NCBI RefSeq assembly: GCF_016615955.1
Contig: NZ_CP067113.1
Location: 682,001 to 746,000 of the forward strand
Source: Luteimonas sp. MC1750
GTDB taxonomy: Bacteria > Pseudomonadota > Gammaproteobacteria > Xanthomonadales > Xanthomonadaceae
DNA length: 64,000 bases
Direction of reading: 5' to 3'
The stretch's first letter is position 1, and each line of letters opens with the position of its first letter. Below are positions 8,833-22,364 of this stretch, piece by piece. The notes below the pieces were generated by a model. That model did not search any database. It saw nothing but the letters and a program-made list of their open reading frames with translations, and had not been told where the DNA came from. The position numbers and the translations under genes were made by a program.

Positions 8833-9525
8833 ATGCGTCCAGTCGCGTCCGTCCTCGCCCTCGGCCTTGCGCTTGTCGCCGGTCCTGCCCCGGCGCAGGC
8901 GCTGGGCTTCGACTCCGGCGTTCCGCGGTATGACCGCCATGGGCAATACGACCGCGATGGCGCCGGGCAGGACGGCTACTACGACGACGCGCGCGTGCTG
9001 CGCGTGGACCCGGTGTTCGACGACGGCCGCGTGGCCACGTCCGACCCGCGCTGCCGGACCCGCCAGGACTCCTACGTGGAGGACGATGGGCGCGGCGGCT
9101 ATCGCGACCCCTATGGCGCTGACCGCTACGGTCGCGATGGCGATGCGTATGACCGCTACGGCAGCGACCGGCGCGACGCGAACGGTCGCATGGTCGCGAC
9201 CGTTGTCGGCGGCGTGGTCGGCGCCGTGCTGGGCAGCAAGGTGGGTGGCGGCTCCGGCCGCTACGCCACGTCCGCCCTGGGCACGATGGTCGGCGGCATG
9301 GCCGGACGCGAGATCTACGATGCGGCCCGTCGCGACCGCTACGCGCGCACGGGGCAGGTCACGGTCTGCGATCCGGTGCCGGTGGGCGATGCGGCCGGCG
9401 AGCGCTACGGCGGCGTCGAGGCCTACGACGTGACCTACGAGTACGGCGGCCGCCAGTACCGCACGCGCACCGGATACCACCCCGGCGACACCATCCGCGT
9501 GCGGGTGGACGTGCGCCCGGAGTAG
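8833..9525 (+). CDS. Secreted glycine-zipper 2TM protein with Asp/Tyr/Gly-rich region
   Basis: A 230-residue exported protein with a signal peptide cleaved about AQA|LG. Residues 30-115 are dominated by Asp, Tyr, Arg and Gly in irregular YDR/DRYG units. A glycine-zipper 2TM segment follows (VVGGVVGAVLGSKVGGG, then TMVGGMAGREIYDAA), as in Rickettsia 17-kDa-antigen-like proteins, and then a C-terminal beta-rich part ending RVRVDVRPE. It is probably an outer-membrane or periplasmic protein; the function is unknown. GGGAG precedes the start. Confidence 0.82.
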   Translation: MRPVASVLALGLALVAGPAPAQALGFDSGVPRYDRHGQYDRDGAGQDGYYDDARVLRVDPVFDDGRVATSDPRCRTRQDSYVEDDGRGGYRDPYGADRYGRDGDAYDRYGSDRRDANGRMVATVVGGVVGAVLGSKVGGGSGRYATSALGTMVGGMAGREIYDAARRDRYARTGQVTVCDPVPVGDAAGERYGGVEAYDVTYEYGGRQYRTRTGYHPGDTIRVRVDVRPE

Positions 9526-9612
9526 GCGCGCGGGTCGGTCGCACGCGGGTTCGGCATTGCCCTGCACGACGTTCGTGGACATAGTCGGCGGATCCTCCAT
9601 GGAGTCCGCCGC

Positions 9613-11310
9613 ATGCGCCGCATCCATCCCGTCGTCCTCGCGCCCGTCTCCATGGGCATCCTCCTGGCGCTGTCCGCACCTGCCGTCGCGGCCGATGGCG
9701 AGCGGCTGCTGACCGCCGCGCGCATCCACACGTCCGACGCGACGACGCCGGTCGCCACGGCGATCGTCTGGGATGCGGAGGGTCGCCTCGTGGCCGTTGG
9801 CGACGCCGCGGCGCTGGCCGCGCGGCATCCCGGGGCGGAACGCATCGACGCCGGCGATGCCACGGTGATCCCGGGGTTGATCGACGCCCATGCGCACCTG
9901 GTCGGACTCGGGCATGCGCTGATGCAGGCCGATCTCGTCGGCGCGCGCAGCACGGGTGAAGTCGTCGAGCGGCTGCAGGCGTTTGCGCGGGACCTGCCGG
10001 CCGAGGCCTGGCTGATGGGTCGCGGCTGGGACCAGAACCTGTGGCCCGAGACCGCCTTCCCGACGGCGGCCGTGCTCGACGCCGCCTTCCCGGACCGCCC
10101 CGTGGTGCTGGAGCGCATCGATGGCCACGCCACCTGGGCCAACAGCGCGGCGATGCGTGCGATCGAACGCGACCTCGCGGGCGACTGGCAGCCCGATGGC
10201 GGCCTGGTGCTGCGCAAGGACGGCAAGCCGACCGGCGTCTTCGTCGACATGGCCGCCAACCTGGTCTACGCCGCCGCGCCCGAGCCTGACGCGCAGTGGC
10301 AGGAGCAGGCCTTCGCGCGCGCGCTGGAACACGTGGCGAGCCTCGGCCTGACCGGCGTGCACGACATGGGCAGCAGCGACGACGGCTTCTCGCTGATGCG
10401 CCGGTTTGCCGACCGCGGCGCGCTGAGCGTGCGCGTGCAGGCCTATGCCAGCCGCGGCGCCGGGGCAATCGCGGCGGTTTGCCGCGACGGGGCCTATCGC
10501 CATCCCTCGGGGCGACTGGATATGCGCGGCGTCAAGCTGATGATCGACGGCGCGCTTGGCAGCCGCGGCGCCGCGCTGATCGAGGACTACAGCGACGACC
10601 CCGGCAACCGCGGCCTGCTGGTGCAGGACGAGGCCGGCTTCGAGGCCGCGGTGCGCAGCGCGCAGAACTGCGGCCTGCAGGTGGCGACGCATGCCATCGG
10701 CGATCGCGGCAACCGCATCGTGCTCGACACCTATGCGCGCGTGTTGGGCGAGCGCGCCGGCATCGACCATCGCTGGCGCGTCGAACATGCGCAGGTGATG
10801 GCGCCGGGCGACATCGGGCGCTTCGCCGGGCTGCGCCTGGTGGCGTCGATGCAGCCGACCCACGCGACGTCCGACATGGGCTGGGCCGGCGACCGCCTGG
10901 GCGAGGCGCGGCTGGCCGGCGCCTACGCCTGGCGCAGCTTTGTCGAGGCCGGCGTGCCGCTGGCGCTGGGCTCGGATTTCCCGGTGGAGTTCGCCGATCC
11001 ACGGCTGGGCCTGCTCGCCGCGGTGACGCGCCAGGACGTGCATGGGCAGCCGCCTGGCGGCTGGCTGCCGGGACAGGCGCTGACCGCAGCCGAAGCGCTG
11101 CATGGCTTCACCGCGGGCGCGGCCTGGGCGGCGTTCGACGAGGACCGGGTCGGCCGGCTGGCGCCGGGGCTGCGCGCGGACTTCGTGATCCTCGACCGCG
11201 ATCCACTGGCGGTGCCGTCGGGCGAGCTCGATGCGCTGCAGGTGCGCTCGACCTGGGTCGACGGCAAGCCCGTCTACGAAGCAAAGACACCCCTGCAAGC
11301 GCGGCTGTAG
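9613..11310 (+). CDS. Exported amidohydrolase family 3 protein (YtcJ/AepA-like)
   Basis: A 565-residue metal-dependent hydrolase of the amidohydrolase superfamily, with an N-terminal signal peptide (cut about VAA|DG). Visible metal-site elements are the first HxH motif DAHAHL, a later THAIGDRGN block, VEHAQV and the ALGSDFPVE aspartate block. Relatives act on amide or cyclic imide substrates or are annotated as exoenzyme regulatory protein AepA; the substrate here is unknown. GGAG lies 8 bases before the ATG. The TAG stop and last residues fall inside a REP-like repeat cluster, which may have changed the original C-terminus. Confidence 0.88.
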   Translation: MRRIHPVVLAPVSMGILLALSAPAVAADGERLLTAARIHTSDATTPVATAIVWDAEGRLVAVGDAAALAARHPGAERIDAGDATVIPGLIDAHAHLVGLGHALMQADLVGARSTGEVVERLQAFARDLPAEAWLMGRGWDQNLWPETAFPTAAVLDAAFPDRPVVLERIDGHATWANSAAMRAIERDLAGDWQPDGGLVLRKDGKPTGVFVDMAANLVYAAAPEPDAQWQEQAFARALEHVASLGLTGVHDMGSSDDGFSLMRRFADRGALSVRVQAYASRGAGAIAAVCRDGAYRHPSGRLDMRGVKLMIDGALGSRGAALIEDYSDDPGNRGLLVQDEAGFEAAVRSAQNCGLQVATHAIGDRGNRIVLDTYARVLGERAGIDHRWRVEHAQVMAPGDIGRFAGLRLVASMQPTHATSDMGWAGDRLGEARLAGAYAWRSFVEAGVPLALGSDFPVEFADPRLGLLAAVTRQDVHGQPPGGWLPGQALTAAEALHGFTAGAAWAAFDEDRVGRLAPGLRADFVILDRDPLAVPSGELDALQVRSTWVDGKPVYEAKTPLQARL

Positions 11311-11491
11311 GAGCGGCTAAAGCCGCGATCGCCCCGGCCGGAGCCTTCCGCAAGCGCCAATCGCGGCCATGGCCGCTCCTACAGGGAAGCCAAGCCACCC
11401 TTGCAGGAGCGGCTGTAGGAGCGGCTACAGCCGCGATCGCCCTGGCCGGAGTCTTTCGCAAGCGCCGATCGCGGCCATGGCCGCTCCTACA
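11306..11491. repeat. REP cluster: tandem 108-bp duplication of paired hairpins
   Basis: Two forward copies of TGTAGGAGCGGCTA.AGCCGCGATCGCC begin at 11306 and 11414, exactly 108 bases apart. Each is followed about 50 bases later by an inverted copy, GATCGCGGCCATGGCCGCTCCTACAG. The spacers (CGGCCGGAGCCTTCCGCAAGCGCC and its near twin) are also repeated. The cluster fills the gap between two convergent genes and supplies the stop of the upstream one. Confidence 0.85.
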
Positions 11492-11515
11492 GGCGGGACG
11501 TCGCCCCGGCGTGCG

Positions 11516-12403
11516 TCACCAGTCCAGCGTGCCGTTCACCACCGTGCGCGCGCGACCGCCGGACCAGACTTCGCCGGCTTCGTCCACGCGCAGCTCGATG
11601 ATCGCGTCGTGTCCGACCTCGCGGCCCTGGCTGATGCGGTAGAAGCCGCCGTCGCCGGGGAGCGCGTCGCGCTCGGCGAGCCACGCCGCCAGGGTCGCGT
11701 TGGCGGCGCCCGAGGCCACGTCCTCGAACGTGCCGGTGGCGCCGACCCAGGCGCGCACCGCCAGGTAATAGACCGGGTCCTCGCTGCGCGCGAACACGCA
11801 CAGGCCCATGCTGCCGCTGGCCTCGGCCAGCGCGCTGATCGCCGCCCAGTCGGGCACCGCCGATCGCAGCTCGGCCTCGTCGCGCAGCTCGGCCAGCCAC
11901 CAGCGGCGGCCGCCATCCATCAGTACCGGTGGCAGCCGGCCGGTGGCGAGACCCGACAGCGCGTCGCGCAGGCGCGGGTCGGCGGCCTCGGCCACTTCCA
12001 CCACGCTGGCCCGCGGCGTGCGCACGGCCACGGTCCGCTTGCGGCCCTCGCCATCCACGCGCAGTGGCAGTTCGCCGACGGCACAGGACTGCACCAGCAC
12101 GCCGTCGCGCGCGGCCACCAGGCCGCGATCGAGCAGCACGTGTGCGGTGCCGACGCTGGGGTGGCCGGCGAACGGCACCTCGCGGCGCGGGCTGAAGATG
12201 CGCACCGCGTAGTCGGCGGTCGGCGTGGGGGAGGGGAAGACGAAGGTCGTTTCCGGCAGCCGCGTCCAGCGCGCGATCGCCTGCATGTCGGCATCGTTGA
12301 GGCCGCGGGCGTCGGGCACGACGGCGAGCGGATTGCCGGCGCCGGGGCGGTCGCCGAAGACGTCGAGCTGGACGTAGGGACAGGCGGGCATCTCGGGGTC
12401 CAT
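11516..12403 (-). CDS. PhzF-family isomerase/epimerase-like protein
   Basis: A 295-residue PhzF-fold protein. Typical blocks are DVFGDRPGAGNPLAVV near the N-terminus, RLPETTFVFP with the glutamate that is catalytic in PhzF, RIFSPRREVPFAGHPSVGTA, and a second half-domain with VASGAANATLAAWL. Family members catalyse isomerisation or epimerisation, but the substrate of most is unknown. The ATG at 12403 is used; an internal ATG four codons on (MPACPY) is the alternative. It is divergent from lysAC with a 98-base gap and convergent with the amidohydrolase. Confidence 0.9.
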   Translation of the reverse strand: MDPEMPACPYVQLDVFGDRPGAGNPLAVVPDARGLNDADMQAIARWTRLPETTFVFPSPTPTADYAVRIFSPRREVPFAGHPSVGTAHVLLDRGLVAARDGVLVQSCAVGELPLRVDGEGRKRTVAVRTPRASVVEVAEAADPRLRDALSGLATGRLPPVLMDGGRRWWLAELRDEAELRSAVPDWAAISALAEASGSMGLCVFARSEDPVYYLAVRAWVGATGTFEDVASGAANATLAAWLAERDALPGDGGFYRISQGREVGHDAIIELRVDEAGEVWSGGRARTVVNGTLDW

Positions 12404-12501
12404 CGCGGGGCGCGCCAGTGTAGCCGCGACGGCGCTGGCCGGCCGGCCGCGCGGCGCTAGAATCGCAGGCCTTGCCCGATCCCCGGGCCACGCGGATTCC
12501 C

Positions 12502-15098
12502 ATGCACGCCAATTCCCGACCCGAACCCTGGATCGTGCTCAAGTTCGGCGGCACCTCGGTCTCCTCGCGCGAACGCTGGGACACCATCGGCCGCCTGGCC
12601 GCCGGGCGCGCGGCCGAGGGCCGTCGCGTGCTGGTGGTGGTCTCGGCGCTGTCGGGCGTGACCAATGCGCTCACCGCGATCAGCGAGGGCGCGGGCGACG
12701 CGCGGGCGCAGGTCGATGCCCTGGTCGAGCGGCACCGCGCCTTCGCGGCGGCGCTGGACCTCGACCCCGCGGTGATCGACGAACGCCTGGACGTGCTGCG
12801 CACCCTGGTGGCCGAGCCGCGCGCCACGCGCCGTCCGCTGGACTGGCAGGGGGAGGTGCTGGCCCAGGGCGAACTGCTGTCGTCGACGCTCGGCGCCGCC
12901 TACCTGCGCGCCCGTGGCCTGGCCTTCGGCTGGTGCGACGCGCGCGACTGGCTGCACGCCGTGGCCCTGCCCAACCAGAACGACTGGGCGCGGCGGCTGT
13001 CGGTGGCCTGCCGGCGCGAGGCCGATGCCGACTGGCGCGCGCGCTTCGCCGCGCAGCCGGCGCCGATGCTGCTGACCCAGGGCTTCATCGCGCGGCACGA
13101 GGACGGCGGCAGCGCCATCCTCGGTCGCGGCGGCTCCGACACCTCGGCCGCCTGCTTCGGCGCGCTGCTGGGCGCGGAGCGCGTCGAGATCTGGACCGAC
13201 GTGCCCGGCATGTTCAGCGCCAACCCGCGCGAGGTGCCCGACGCGCGCCTGCTCACGCGCCTGGACTATGCCGAGGCGCAGGAGATCTGCACCACCGGGG
13301 CCAAGGTGCTGCATCCGCGCGCGATCAAGCCCTGCCGCGAGGCCGGCGTGCCGATCGCGATCCTCGACACCGCGCGCCCGGACCTGCCCGGAACCCGCAT
13401 CGACGGCGGCCCGGACACCGTGCCCGGGGTCAAGGCCATCTGCCGCCGCGACGGTGTGGTGCTGGTGTCGATGGAAACCATGGGCATGTGGCAGCAGGTC
13501 GGGTTCCTCGCCGACGTCTTCGAATGCTTCCGCCGCCACGGGCTCTCGGTCGACCTGATCGGTTCCTCGGAAACCAACGTGACCGTGTCGCTGGACCCGA
13601 ACGAGAACCTGGTCAGCACCGACGTGATCGCGCGGCTCTCCGAGGACCTCGCCCGCAGCTGCCGGCTGAAGGTGATCGCGCCCTGCAGCGCGATCACCCT
13701 GGTCGGACGCGGCATGCGCTCGCTGCTGCACCGGTTGTCCGGCGTCTGGGCGACCTTTGACCGCGAGCGCGTGCACCTGATTTCGCAGTCGTCCAACGAC
13801 CTCAACCTGACCTTCGTGATCGACGAGGCCGACGCCGATGGCCTGATGCAGGAGCTGCACGACGGGCTGATCGCCAGCGGCGCCATGCCGGTGCGCGAGG
13901 CCGAGGTCTTCGGCCCGCGCTGGCGCGAGCTCGAGGGCCGGCTGCGCCGCCGCCCGGCACCCTGGTGGCAAGGCCGGCGCGCCGAGCTGCTGGCGCTGGC
14001 CGCCGGGGGCACGCCGCGCTATGCGTACGACCTCGGCACGGTGCGCGCCCGCGCGCGCCAGCTCCGCGCGGTGCAGGCGGTGGACCGGCGCTTCTTCGCG
14101 ATCAAGGCCAATCCGCACCCGGACATCCTGCGGGTGCTGGTGGAGGAGGGCTTCGGCCTGGAGTGCGTCTCGGCCGGCGAGCTGGCGCACGTGTTCTCGG
14201 CGCTGCCGGGCCTCGATCCGGCGCGCGTGCTGTTCACGCCGAGCTTCGCGCCGGTCGACGAGTACGCCGACGCCTTCGCGCGCGGCGTCAACGTCACCCT
14301 GGACAACGTCGAGGCGCTGCAGCGCTGGCCGCACGTGTTCCGCGGCCGCGCGCTGTGGCTGCGGGTCGACCTGGGCCGCGGCGACGGCCACCACGCGAAG
14401 GTGGTCACCGGCGGCCTGGCGTCGAAGTTCGGCCTGCAGGTGGACCGTGTCGAAGCCTTCCTCGAAGCCGCGCGCGTGCTGGACGTGCGCGTGACCGGCC
14501 TGCACGCGCACCTGGGCAGCGGCGTCGATACCCCCGACCACTGGCGCGCGGTCTGCGACGAGCTCGGCGGGATCGCCGGTCGCATCGGCAGCATCGACAC
14601 CATCGACATCGGCGGCGGCCTGCCGATTCCCTACCGCGAGGACGACGAACCCTTCGACCTCGACGGCTGGGCCGCGGGCCTGGCCGAGGTCAAGGCGGCC
14701 TATCCGGGCTACCGGCTGGCGATCGAGCCCGGCCGCTTCCTCGTGGCCGAATCCGGCGTGCTGCTGCTCACCGCGACCCAGGTGGTGGAGAAGGGCGGAA
14801 TCCGCCGCGTCGGCGCCGACGCGGGCATGAACGCGCTGATGCGGCCGACGCTTTACGACGCCTGGCACGACATCCACAACCTGTCGCGCGGCGACGGCGG
14901 CGAGCCTGTGGCCTTCGACGTGGTGGGTCCGATCTGCGAATCCGGCGACGTGCTCGGCCAGCACCGGCCGCTGCCTTCCGACACCGCCCCCGGCGACGTG
15001 CTGCTGGTCGCCGACGCCGGCGCCTACGGCATGGCCATGGCGAACACCTACAACCTGCGCGCGCTGCCTGCAGAAAGCGTGCTCGTGGAGACCGAGCA

Positions 15099-15102
<4 letters not shown>
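12502..15102 (+). CDS. lysAC: Bifunctional aspartokinase / diaminopimelate decarboxylase
   Basis: An 866-residue fusion of the first and last enzymes of lysine/diaminopimelate synthesis. The aspartokinase part has KFGGTSV at 14-20, GRGGSDTS, and ACT-type regulatory sequence to about residue 470. The decarboxylase part begins about residue 490, with the PLP lysine K535 in FFAIKANPHP, the HLGSG loop, EPGRFLVAESG and the catalytic cysteine region PICESGD. This fusion is characteristic of Xanthomonadaceae. The ATG at 12502 is chosen over an in-frame TTG at 12472. A TAGAAT (12458-12463) may be the -10. The last bases overlap the murL start (ATGA), implying translational coupling. Confidence 0.96.
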
Positions 15103-17932
<2,830 letters not shown>

Positions 17933-17937
<5 letters not shown>

Positions 17938-18055
17938 GAGCGGCCACAGCCGCGATCGCGGTACCGGCCAACTCCGATCACCCATTCCTGTGGGAGCGGC
18001 TACAGCCGCGACCGGCGCTGGCGAGGTCTGGTCGCGGCTGTAGCCGCTCCTACAG
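17933..18055. repeat. REP cluster of three hairpins
   Basis: Two direct copies begin at 17933 and 17989. Each is preceded by GATCACCCAT(T)CC, so the repeated unit is about 56 bases. An inverted copy follows (18030-18055, GTCGCGGCTGTAGCCGCTCC). The second copy has TGTGGGAG for TGTAGGAG. The cluster fills the gap between convergent murD2 and ispB and provides the murD2 stop. Confidence 0.85.
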
Positions 18056-18081
18056 GTGTTCGAGCAGGCGTTCGAGGCGCC

Positions 18082-19089
18082 TCAGGCGCCGCGGTCGACG
18101 GCGTGCCGGACCAGGCCGCGCAGGGCGGCCACGGAGGGGCCGTCGTCCAGGCCGTCGAGCGCGGCCTCGGCCAGCGCGGCGTATTCGCGGGCGCGGGCGA
18201 TGCTGTAGTCGAGGCCGCCGCTCGCGTGGATCGCGGCCACCGCCTCCTCCAGCGCGTCCACGTCCCCCGCTTCCACGATCGTGCGCAGGCGCGCCCGCAG
18301 GGCGTCGTCGGCGCGGGCCATGGCGTGGATCAGCGGCAGGGTCATCTTGCCTTCGGCCAGGTCGTCGCCCAGGTGCTTGCCGAGCGCGGCCTCGTCGGCG
18401 CTGTAGTCGAGCACGTCGTCGGCGATCTGGAAGGCGATGCCGAGGTTGAGCCCGTAATCGTGCAGGCGCTGCTGCACCTCGTCGCTTGCGCCGGACAGCA
18501 ACGCGCCCAGGCGGGTGGCGGCGGCGAACAGGATCGCGGTCTTGCGCTCGATCACCCGCAGGTAGGCGGCCTCGTCCACGTCCGGATTGCGCACGTGCAG
18601 CAGCTGCAGCACCTCGCCCTCGGCGATGCGGTTGGTGGTGTCGGCCAGGATCTCCTGGATCGGCATCGAGCCCAGCTCGACCATGAGCTGGAAGCTGCGC
18701 GAGTACAGGAAGTCGCCGACCAGCACGCTGGCGGCATTGCCGAACACCGCATTGGCAGTGCTGCGGCCGCGGCGCAGGTCGGATTCGTCGACCACGTCGT
18801 CGTGCAGCAGGGTCGAGGTGTGGATGAACTCCACCACTGCGGCCAGCTGGTGGGCGTCGGGCCCCTGGTGGCCCAGGGCGCGCGCGGCCAGCAGCAGCAG
18901 CATCGGGCGCAGGCGCTTGCCGCCGCCGGCGACGATGTGCTCGGCCACCTGGTTGACCAGGACCACGTCGGACGCCAGGCGGCGGCGGATCAGGGCGTCG
19001 ACCGCGGCCATGTCGGCGGCGACATGGGCCTGGACCTCGGACAGCGGCAGGGCGGGGCGGGGCGGAGCGGCCTGGGAGTCGGGGTCCAT
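18082..19089 (-). CDS. ispB: Octaprenyl diphosphate synthase-like trans-prenyltransferase
   Basis: A 335-residue all-trans polyprenyl diphosphate synthase. The two aspartate-rich magnesium motifs are intact: DDVVD at residues 97-101 and DDVLD in the second half (QIADDVLDY). GGGKRLRP marks the isopentenyl diphosphate site. It makes the C40-type chain of ubiquinone from farnesyl diphosphate and isopentenyl diphosphate. It is divergent from ssb across a 170-base gap. The exact chain length cannot be read with certainty from the sequence. Confidence 0.92.
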   Translation of the reverse strand: MDPDSQAAPPRPALPLSEVQAHVAADMAAVDALIRRRLASDVVLVNQVAEHIVAGGGKRLRPMLLLLAARALGHQGPDAHQLAAVVEFIHTSTLLHDDVVDESDLRRGRSTANAVFGNAASVLVGDFLYSRSFQLMVELGSMPIQEILADTTNRIAEGEVLQLLHVRNPDVDEAAYLRVIERKTAILFAAATRLGALLSGASDEVQQRLHDYGLNLGIAFQIADDVLDYSADEAALGKHLGDDLAEGKMTLPLIHAMARADDALRARLRTIVEAGDVDALEEAVAAIHASGGLDYSIARAREYAALAEAALDGLDDGPSVAALRGLVRHAVDRGA

Positions 19090-19259
19090 GCGCGGGCGTG
19101 GTTCGGGGGGCGCCCATTATAGGCGCCGGGTGGGCCTTCGGCCCCGGGCGGCGTTGTCCCACCCGCGCGCGCGGTCCCTCCGGATGGCCCGGGGGCGGCA
19201 GGTATACTCACTCTTTTACTCCGCCAATCCCGGCGGAGAGCGATCAGGAAGACAGGTCC

Positions 19260-19832
19260 ATGGCCCGCGGAATCAACAAGGTCATCATCGTCGGCAACCT
19301 CGGCAACGACCCCGACGTGAAGTATTCGCAGGGCGGCAGCGCGATCACCACGATCAGCGTGGCCACCTCCGAGCAGTGGAAGGACAAGCAGACCGGCCAG
19401 CAGCAGGAGCGCACCGAGTGGCACCGGGTCAAGTTCTTCGGGCGCCTGGCGGAAATCGCCGGCGAGTACCTGAAGAAGGGCCGCCAGGTCTACATCGAAG
19501 GCTCGCTGCGCACCGACAAGTACACCGGCAAGGACGGCGTCGAGCGCTATACCACCGACATCATCGCCAACGAGATGCAGATGCTCGGCGGCGGTGGCGA
19601 GGGTGGCTCGCGCGGCGGCGGTGACGCCCAGGGCGCCGGCGGCGGCTACCAGCGTGGTGGCGGTGGCGGTGGCGGTGGCGGTGGCGGTGGCGGTGGCGGC
19701 GAGGCCCGCGGCGGCGGTGACTACCCGCGCGGCCCGCGTGAGTCCTCGGCTCCGGCGCGACAGGCGCCTCCGGCCGCGGGTGGTTCGCAGTTCGACGACG
19801 GCGGCTTCTCGGACGACGACATTCCGTTCTGA
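19260..19832 (+). CDS. ssb: Single-stranded DNA-binding protein
   Basis: A 190-residue SSB. The OB-fold (about residues 1-110) is standard: [28 protein letters not shown] and [11 protein letters not shown]. The C-terminal acidic tip DDDIPF, which recruits partner proteins, is intact. Between them lies a very glycine-rich linker with 15 consecutive glycines encoded by a GGTGGC repeat. GAAG lies upstream of the ATG, and TATACT at 19203-19208 is a candidate -10. It is followed 38 bases later by the rml operon, which may share transcription. Confidence 0.97.
   Translation: MARGINKVIIVGNLGNDPDVKYSQGGSAITTISVATSEQWKDKQTGQQQERTEWHRVKFFGRLAEIAGEYLKKGRQVYIEGSLRTDKYTGKDGVERYTTDIIANEMQMLGGGGEGGSRGGGDAQGAGGGYQRGGGGGGGGGGGGGGGEARGGGDYPRGPRESSAPARQAPPAAGGSQFDDGGFSDDDIPF
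19656..19697 (+). repeat. GGTGGC hexanucleotide repeat within ssb
   Basis: Seven uninterrupted copies of GGTGGC, followed by one more GGC, encode a run of 15 glycines in the SSB linker. The unit is a multiple of three, so copy-number change would alter linker length without a frameshift. Confidence 0.9.
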
Positions 19833-19870
19833 GCAGGCCACACGGCAACACTTTCAGGAGATCCACCCGC

Positions 19871-20926
19871 ATGCCTACCTGGCTGGTCACCGGCGGAGCC
19901 GGTTTCATCGGCGGCAATTTCGTGCTCGAGGCCGTGGCCGCGGGCGTCCGCGTCGTCAATCTCGATGCGCTCACCTATGCCGGCAACCTCGACACGCTGG
20001 CCTCGCTCGAGGGCAACCCGGACCACGTCTTCGTGCACGGGGACATCGGTGACCGGCCGCTGGTCGAGCGCCTGCTGGCCGAGCACCGCCCCGACGCGGT
20101 GGTGAACTTCGCCGCCGAGAGCCACGTCGACCGCTCGATCGACGGCCCGGCCGCCTTCGTGCAGACCAACGTGGTCGGCACCCTGGCCCTGCTGGAGGCC
20201 GTGCGCGACTACTGGAAGGCGCTCGAGGGCGAGGCGAAGGCCGCGTTCCGTTTCCTGCACGTGTCGACCGACGAGGTCTACGGCACGCTGGGCGAGACCG
20301 GCCTCTTCACCGAGACCACGCCCTACGCGCCCAACTCGCCGTACTCGGCGTCGAAGGCCGCGTCCGACCACCTGGTGCGCGCCTTCCACCACACCTACGG
20401 GCTGCCGGTGGTGACCACCAACTGCTCGAACAACTACGGCCCGTACCACTTCCCGGAAAAGCTCATCCCGCTGGTGATCGCCAAGGCCCTGGCCGGCGAG
20501 CCATTGCCGGTCTACGGCGACGGCAAGCAGGTGCGCGACTGGCTGTTCGTGACCGACCACTGCGAGGCGATCCGCACCGTGCTGGCCAAGGGCCGGGTGG
20601 GCGAGACCTACAACGTCGGCGGCAATGCCGAGATGCAGAACATCCAGGTGGTGAAGACCATCTGCGCGCTGCTCGACCAGCGCCGTCCGCGCGAGGATGG
20701 CCAGCCGCGCGAATCGCAGATCGCCTACGTCGCCGACCGCCCGGGCCATGACCGCCGCTATGCGATCGACGCCTCGAAGCTGCGCGACGAACTGGGCTGG
20801 ACACCTGCGTACACCTTCGAGCGCGGCATCGCCGAGACGGTCGACTGGTACCTGGACAACCAGCCCTGGGTGCAGCGCGTGCTCGACGGCAGCTATCGCC
20901 TGGAGCGGATCGGGGTGGAGGCATGA
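19871..20926 (+). CDS. rmlB: dTDP-glucose 4,6-dehydratase
   Basis: A 351-residue extended SDR enzyme catalysing the second step of dTDP-L-rhamnose synthesis. It has the N-terminal Rossmann motif [10 protein letters not shown], the STDEVYG catalytic block, YSASKAASD with the Tyr-x-x-x-Lys pair, and [18 protein letters not shown], which is specific to this family. AGGAG precedes the ATG. First gene of rmlBACD; its stop overlaps the rmlA start by 4 bases. Rhamnose normally goes to O-antigen, exopolysaccharide or glycolipid; no glycosyltransferase gene is adjacent. Confidence 0.97.
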   Translation: MPTWLVTGGAGFIGGNFVLEAVAAGVRVVNLDALTYAGNLDTLASLEGNPDHVFVHGDIGDRPLVERLLAEHRPDAVVNFAAESHVDRSIDGPAAFVQTNVVGTLALLEAVRDYWKALEGEAKAAFRFLHVSTDEVYGTLGETGLFTETTPYAPNSPYSASKAASDHLVRAFHHTYGLPVVTTNCSNNYGPYHFPEKLIPLVIAKALAGEPLPVYGDGKQVRDWLFVTDHCEAIRTVLAKGRVGETYNVGGNAEMQNIQVVKTICALLDQRRPREDGQPRESQIAYVADRPGHDRRYAIDASKLRDELGWTPAYTFERGIAETVDWYLDNQPWVQRVLDGSYRLERIGVEA

Positions 20927-21810
20927 CCTCGCGCCGCGGCATCATCCTCGCCGGCGGCTCCGGCACCCGGCTGTATCCGATCACCCAGGCGATCAGCAAG
21001 CAGCTGCTGCCGGTGTACGACAAGCCGATGATCTATTACCCGCTGAGCGCGCTGATGCTCGCGGGCATCCGCGAGGTGCTGATCATCAACACCCCGCACG
21101 AGCAGGCGCTGTTCCAGCAGCTGCTGGGCGACGGCTCGAAGTGGGGCATGGACATCCAGTACGCGGTGCAGCCGAGCCCGGACGGGCTGGCCCAGGCGTA
21201 CCTGATCGGCCGCGACTTCGTCGACGGCAAGCCGAGCTGCCTGGTGCTGGGCGACAACATCTTCCACGGCCACGGCTTCACCGAGATCCTCAAGCGCGCC
21301 GATGCGCGCCAGGACGGCGCCACGGTGTTCGGCTACTGGGTCGGCGATCCGGAGCGCTACGGCGTGGCCGACTTCGACGCCGACGGCAAGGTCGTCGGGC
21401 TGGAAGAGAAGCCGGTGAACCCGCGTTCCAACTACGCCGTCACCGGCCTGTACTTCTACGACGGGCGCGCCAGCGACTTCGCCGCCTCGCTCAAGCCTTC
21501 GCCGCGCGGCGAGCTCGAGATCACCGACCTCAACCGCTGCTACCTCGACGAGGGCAGCCTGCACCTGGAGCAGCTGGGTCGCGGCTACGCCTGGCTCGAC
21601 ACCGGCACCCACCAGTCGCTGATCGAAGCCTCGAACTTCATCGAGACGGTCGAGGCGCGCCAGGGGCTGCGCGTGTGCTGTCCGGAGGAGATCGCCTGGT
21701 CGAACGGCTGGATCACCGACGCCGACCTCGAGCAGCTGGCCGCGCCGCTGGCCAAGAACGGCTACGGCCAGTACCTGCTGTCGCTGGCCAAGCGCGGAGT
21801 GGTGCGATGA
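20923..21810 (+). CDS. rmlA: Glucose-1-phosphate thymidylyltransferase
   Basis: A 295-residue nucleotidyltransferase making dTDP-glucose from dTTP and glucose 1-phosphate, the first step of the rhamnose pathway. The nucleotide-binding signature [11 protein letters not shown] is near the N-terminus, and [27 protein letters not shown] and TGLYFYD follow as in RmlA. The start is an ATG overlapping the rmlB stop; the stop overlaps the rmlC start. This enzyme is typically feedback-inhibited by dTDP-rhamnose, as known for the family. Confidence 0.97.
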   Translation: MTSRRGIILAGGSGTRLYPITQAISKQLLPVYDKPMIYYPLSALMLAGIREVLIINTPHEQALFQQLLGDGSKWGMDIQYAVQPSPDGLAQAYLIGRDFVDGKPSCLVLGDNIFHGHGFTEILKRADARQDGATVFGYWVGDPERYGVADFDADGKVVGLEEKPVNPRSNYAVTGLYFYDGRASDFAASLKPSPRGELEITDLNRCYLDEGSLHLEQLGRGYAWLDTGTHQSLIEASNFIETVEARQGLRVCCPEEIAWSNGWITDADLEQLAAPLAKNGYGQYLLSLAKRGVVR

Positions 21811-22364
21811 AGGTGGTGGAAACCGGCCTGCCGGGCTGCCTGGTGTTCGAGCCGCAGGTGTTCGGCGACGACCGCGGCTTCTTCTTCGAATCCTTCAACG
21901 CCGACAAGCTGGCCGCGCATGGCCTGGCGCCGAGCTTCGTCCAGGGCAACGTGTCCGCGTCCTCGCGCGGGGTCATGCGCGGGCTGCACTACCAGTGGCC
22001 GAAGCCGCAGGGCAAGTATGTCTCCGTGGTCGAGGGCGAGGTCTGGGACGTCGCGGTGGACATCCGCCGCGGCTCGCCGACCTTCGGCAAGTGGACCGCG
22101 GTGGTGCTGAGCGCGGAGAACAAGCGCCATTTCTGGATCCCGGAAGGCTTTGCGCACGGCTTCGTGACCCTGAGCGAGCGCGCGGTGTTCACCTACCTGT
22201 GCACCGCCACCTACGACCGCGAGGCCGACGCCGGCATCCGCTGGAACGACGCCAGCCTGGCCGTCGACTGGCCGGTGGCCGATCCGTCGCTGTCGGACAA
22301 GGATGCACGCGCGCCCTTCCTGGCCGACATTCCCCAAGAGCGCCTGCCGGTCTACGTGCCGTGA
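21807..22364 (+). CDS. rmlC: dTDP-4-dehydrorhamnose 3,5-epimerase
   Basis: A 185-residue cupin epimerase, the third enzyme of the pathway. Family landmarks are [29 protein letters not shown] with the catalytic His, [19 protein letters not shown], and [10 protein letters not shown] with a second conserved His. Length is typical. It is translationally coupled at both ends, overlapping rmlA by 4 bases and the GTG start of rmlD by 4 bases. Confidence 0.97.
   Translation: MKVVETGLPGCLVFEPQVFGDDRGFFFESFNADKLAAHGLAPSFVQGNVSASSRGVMRGLHYQWPKPQGKYVSVVEGEVWDVAVDIRRGSPTFGKWTAVVLSAENKRHFWIPEGFAHGFVTLSERAVFTYLCTATYDREADAGIRWNDASLAVDWPVADPSLSDKDARAPFLADIPQERLPVYVP

Noticed and set aside
8764..11298. 844-residue antisense frame spanning the glycine-zipper and amidohydrolase genes
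   Set aside because: It runs across two real genes and an intergenic gap with no ribosome site or recognisable domain; a GC-bias shadow.
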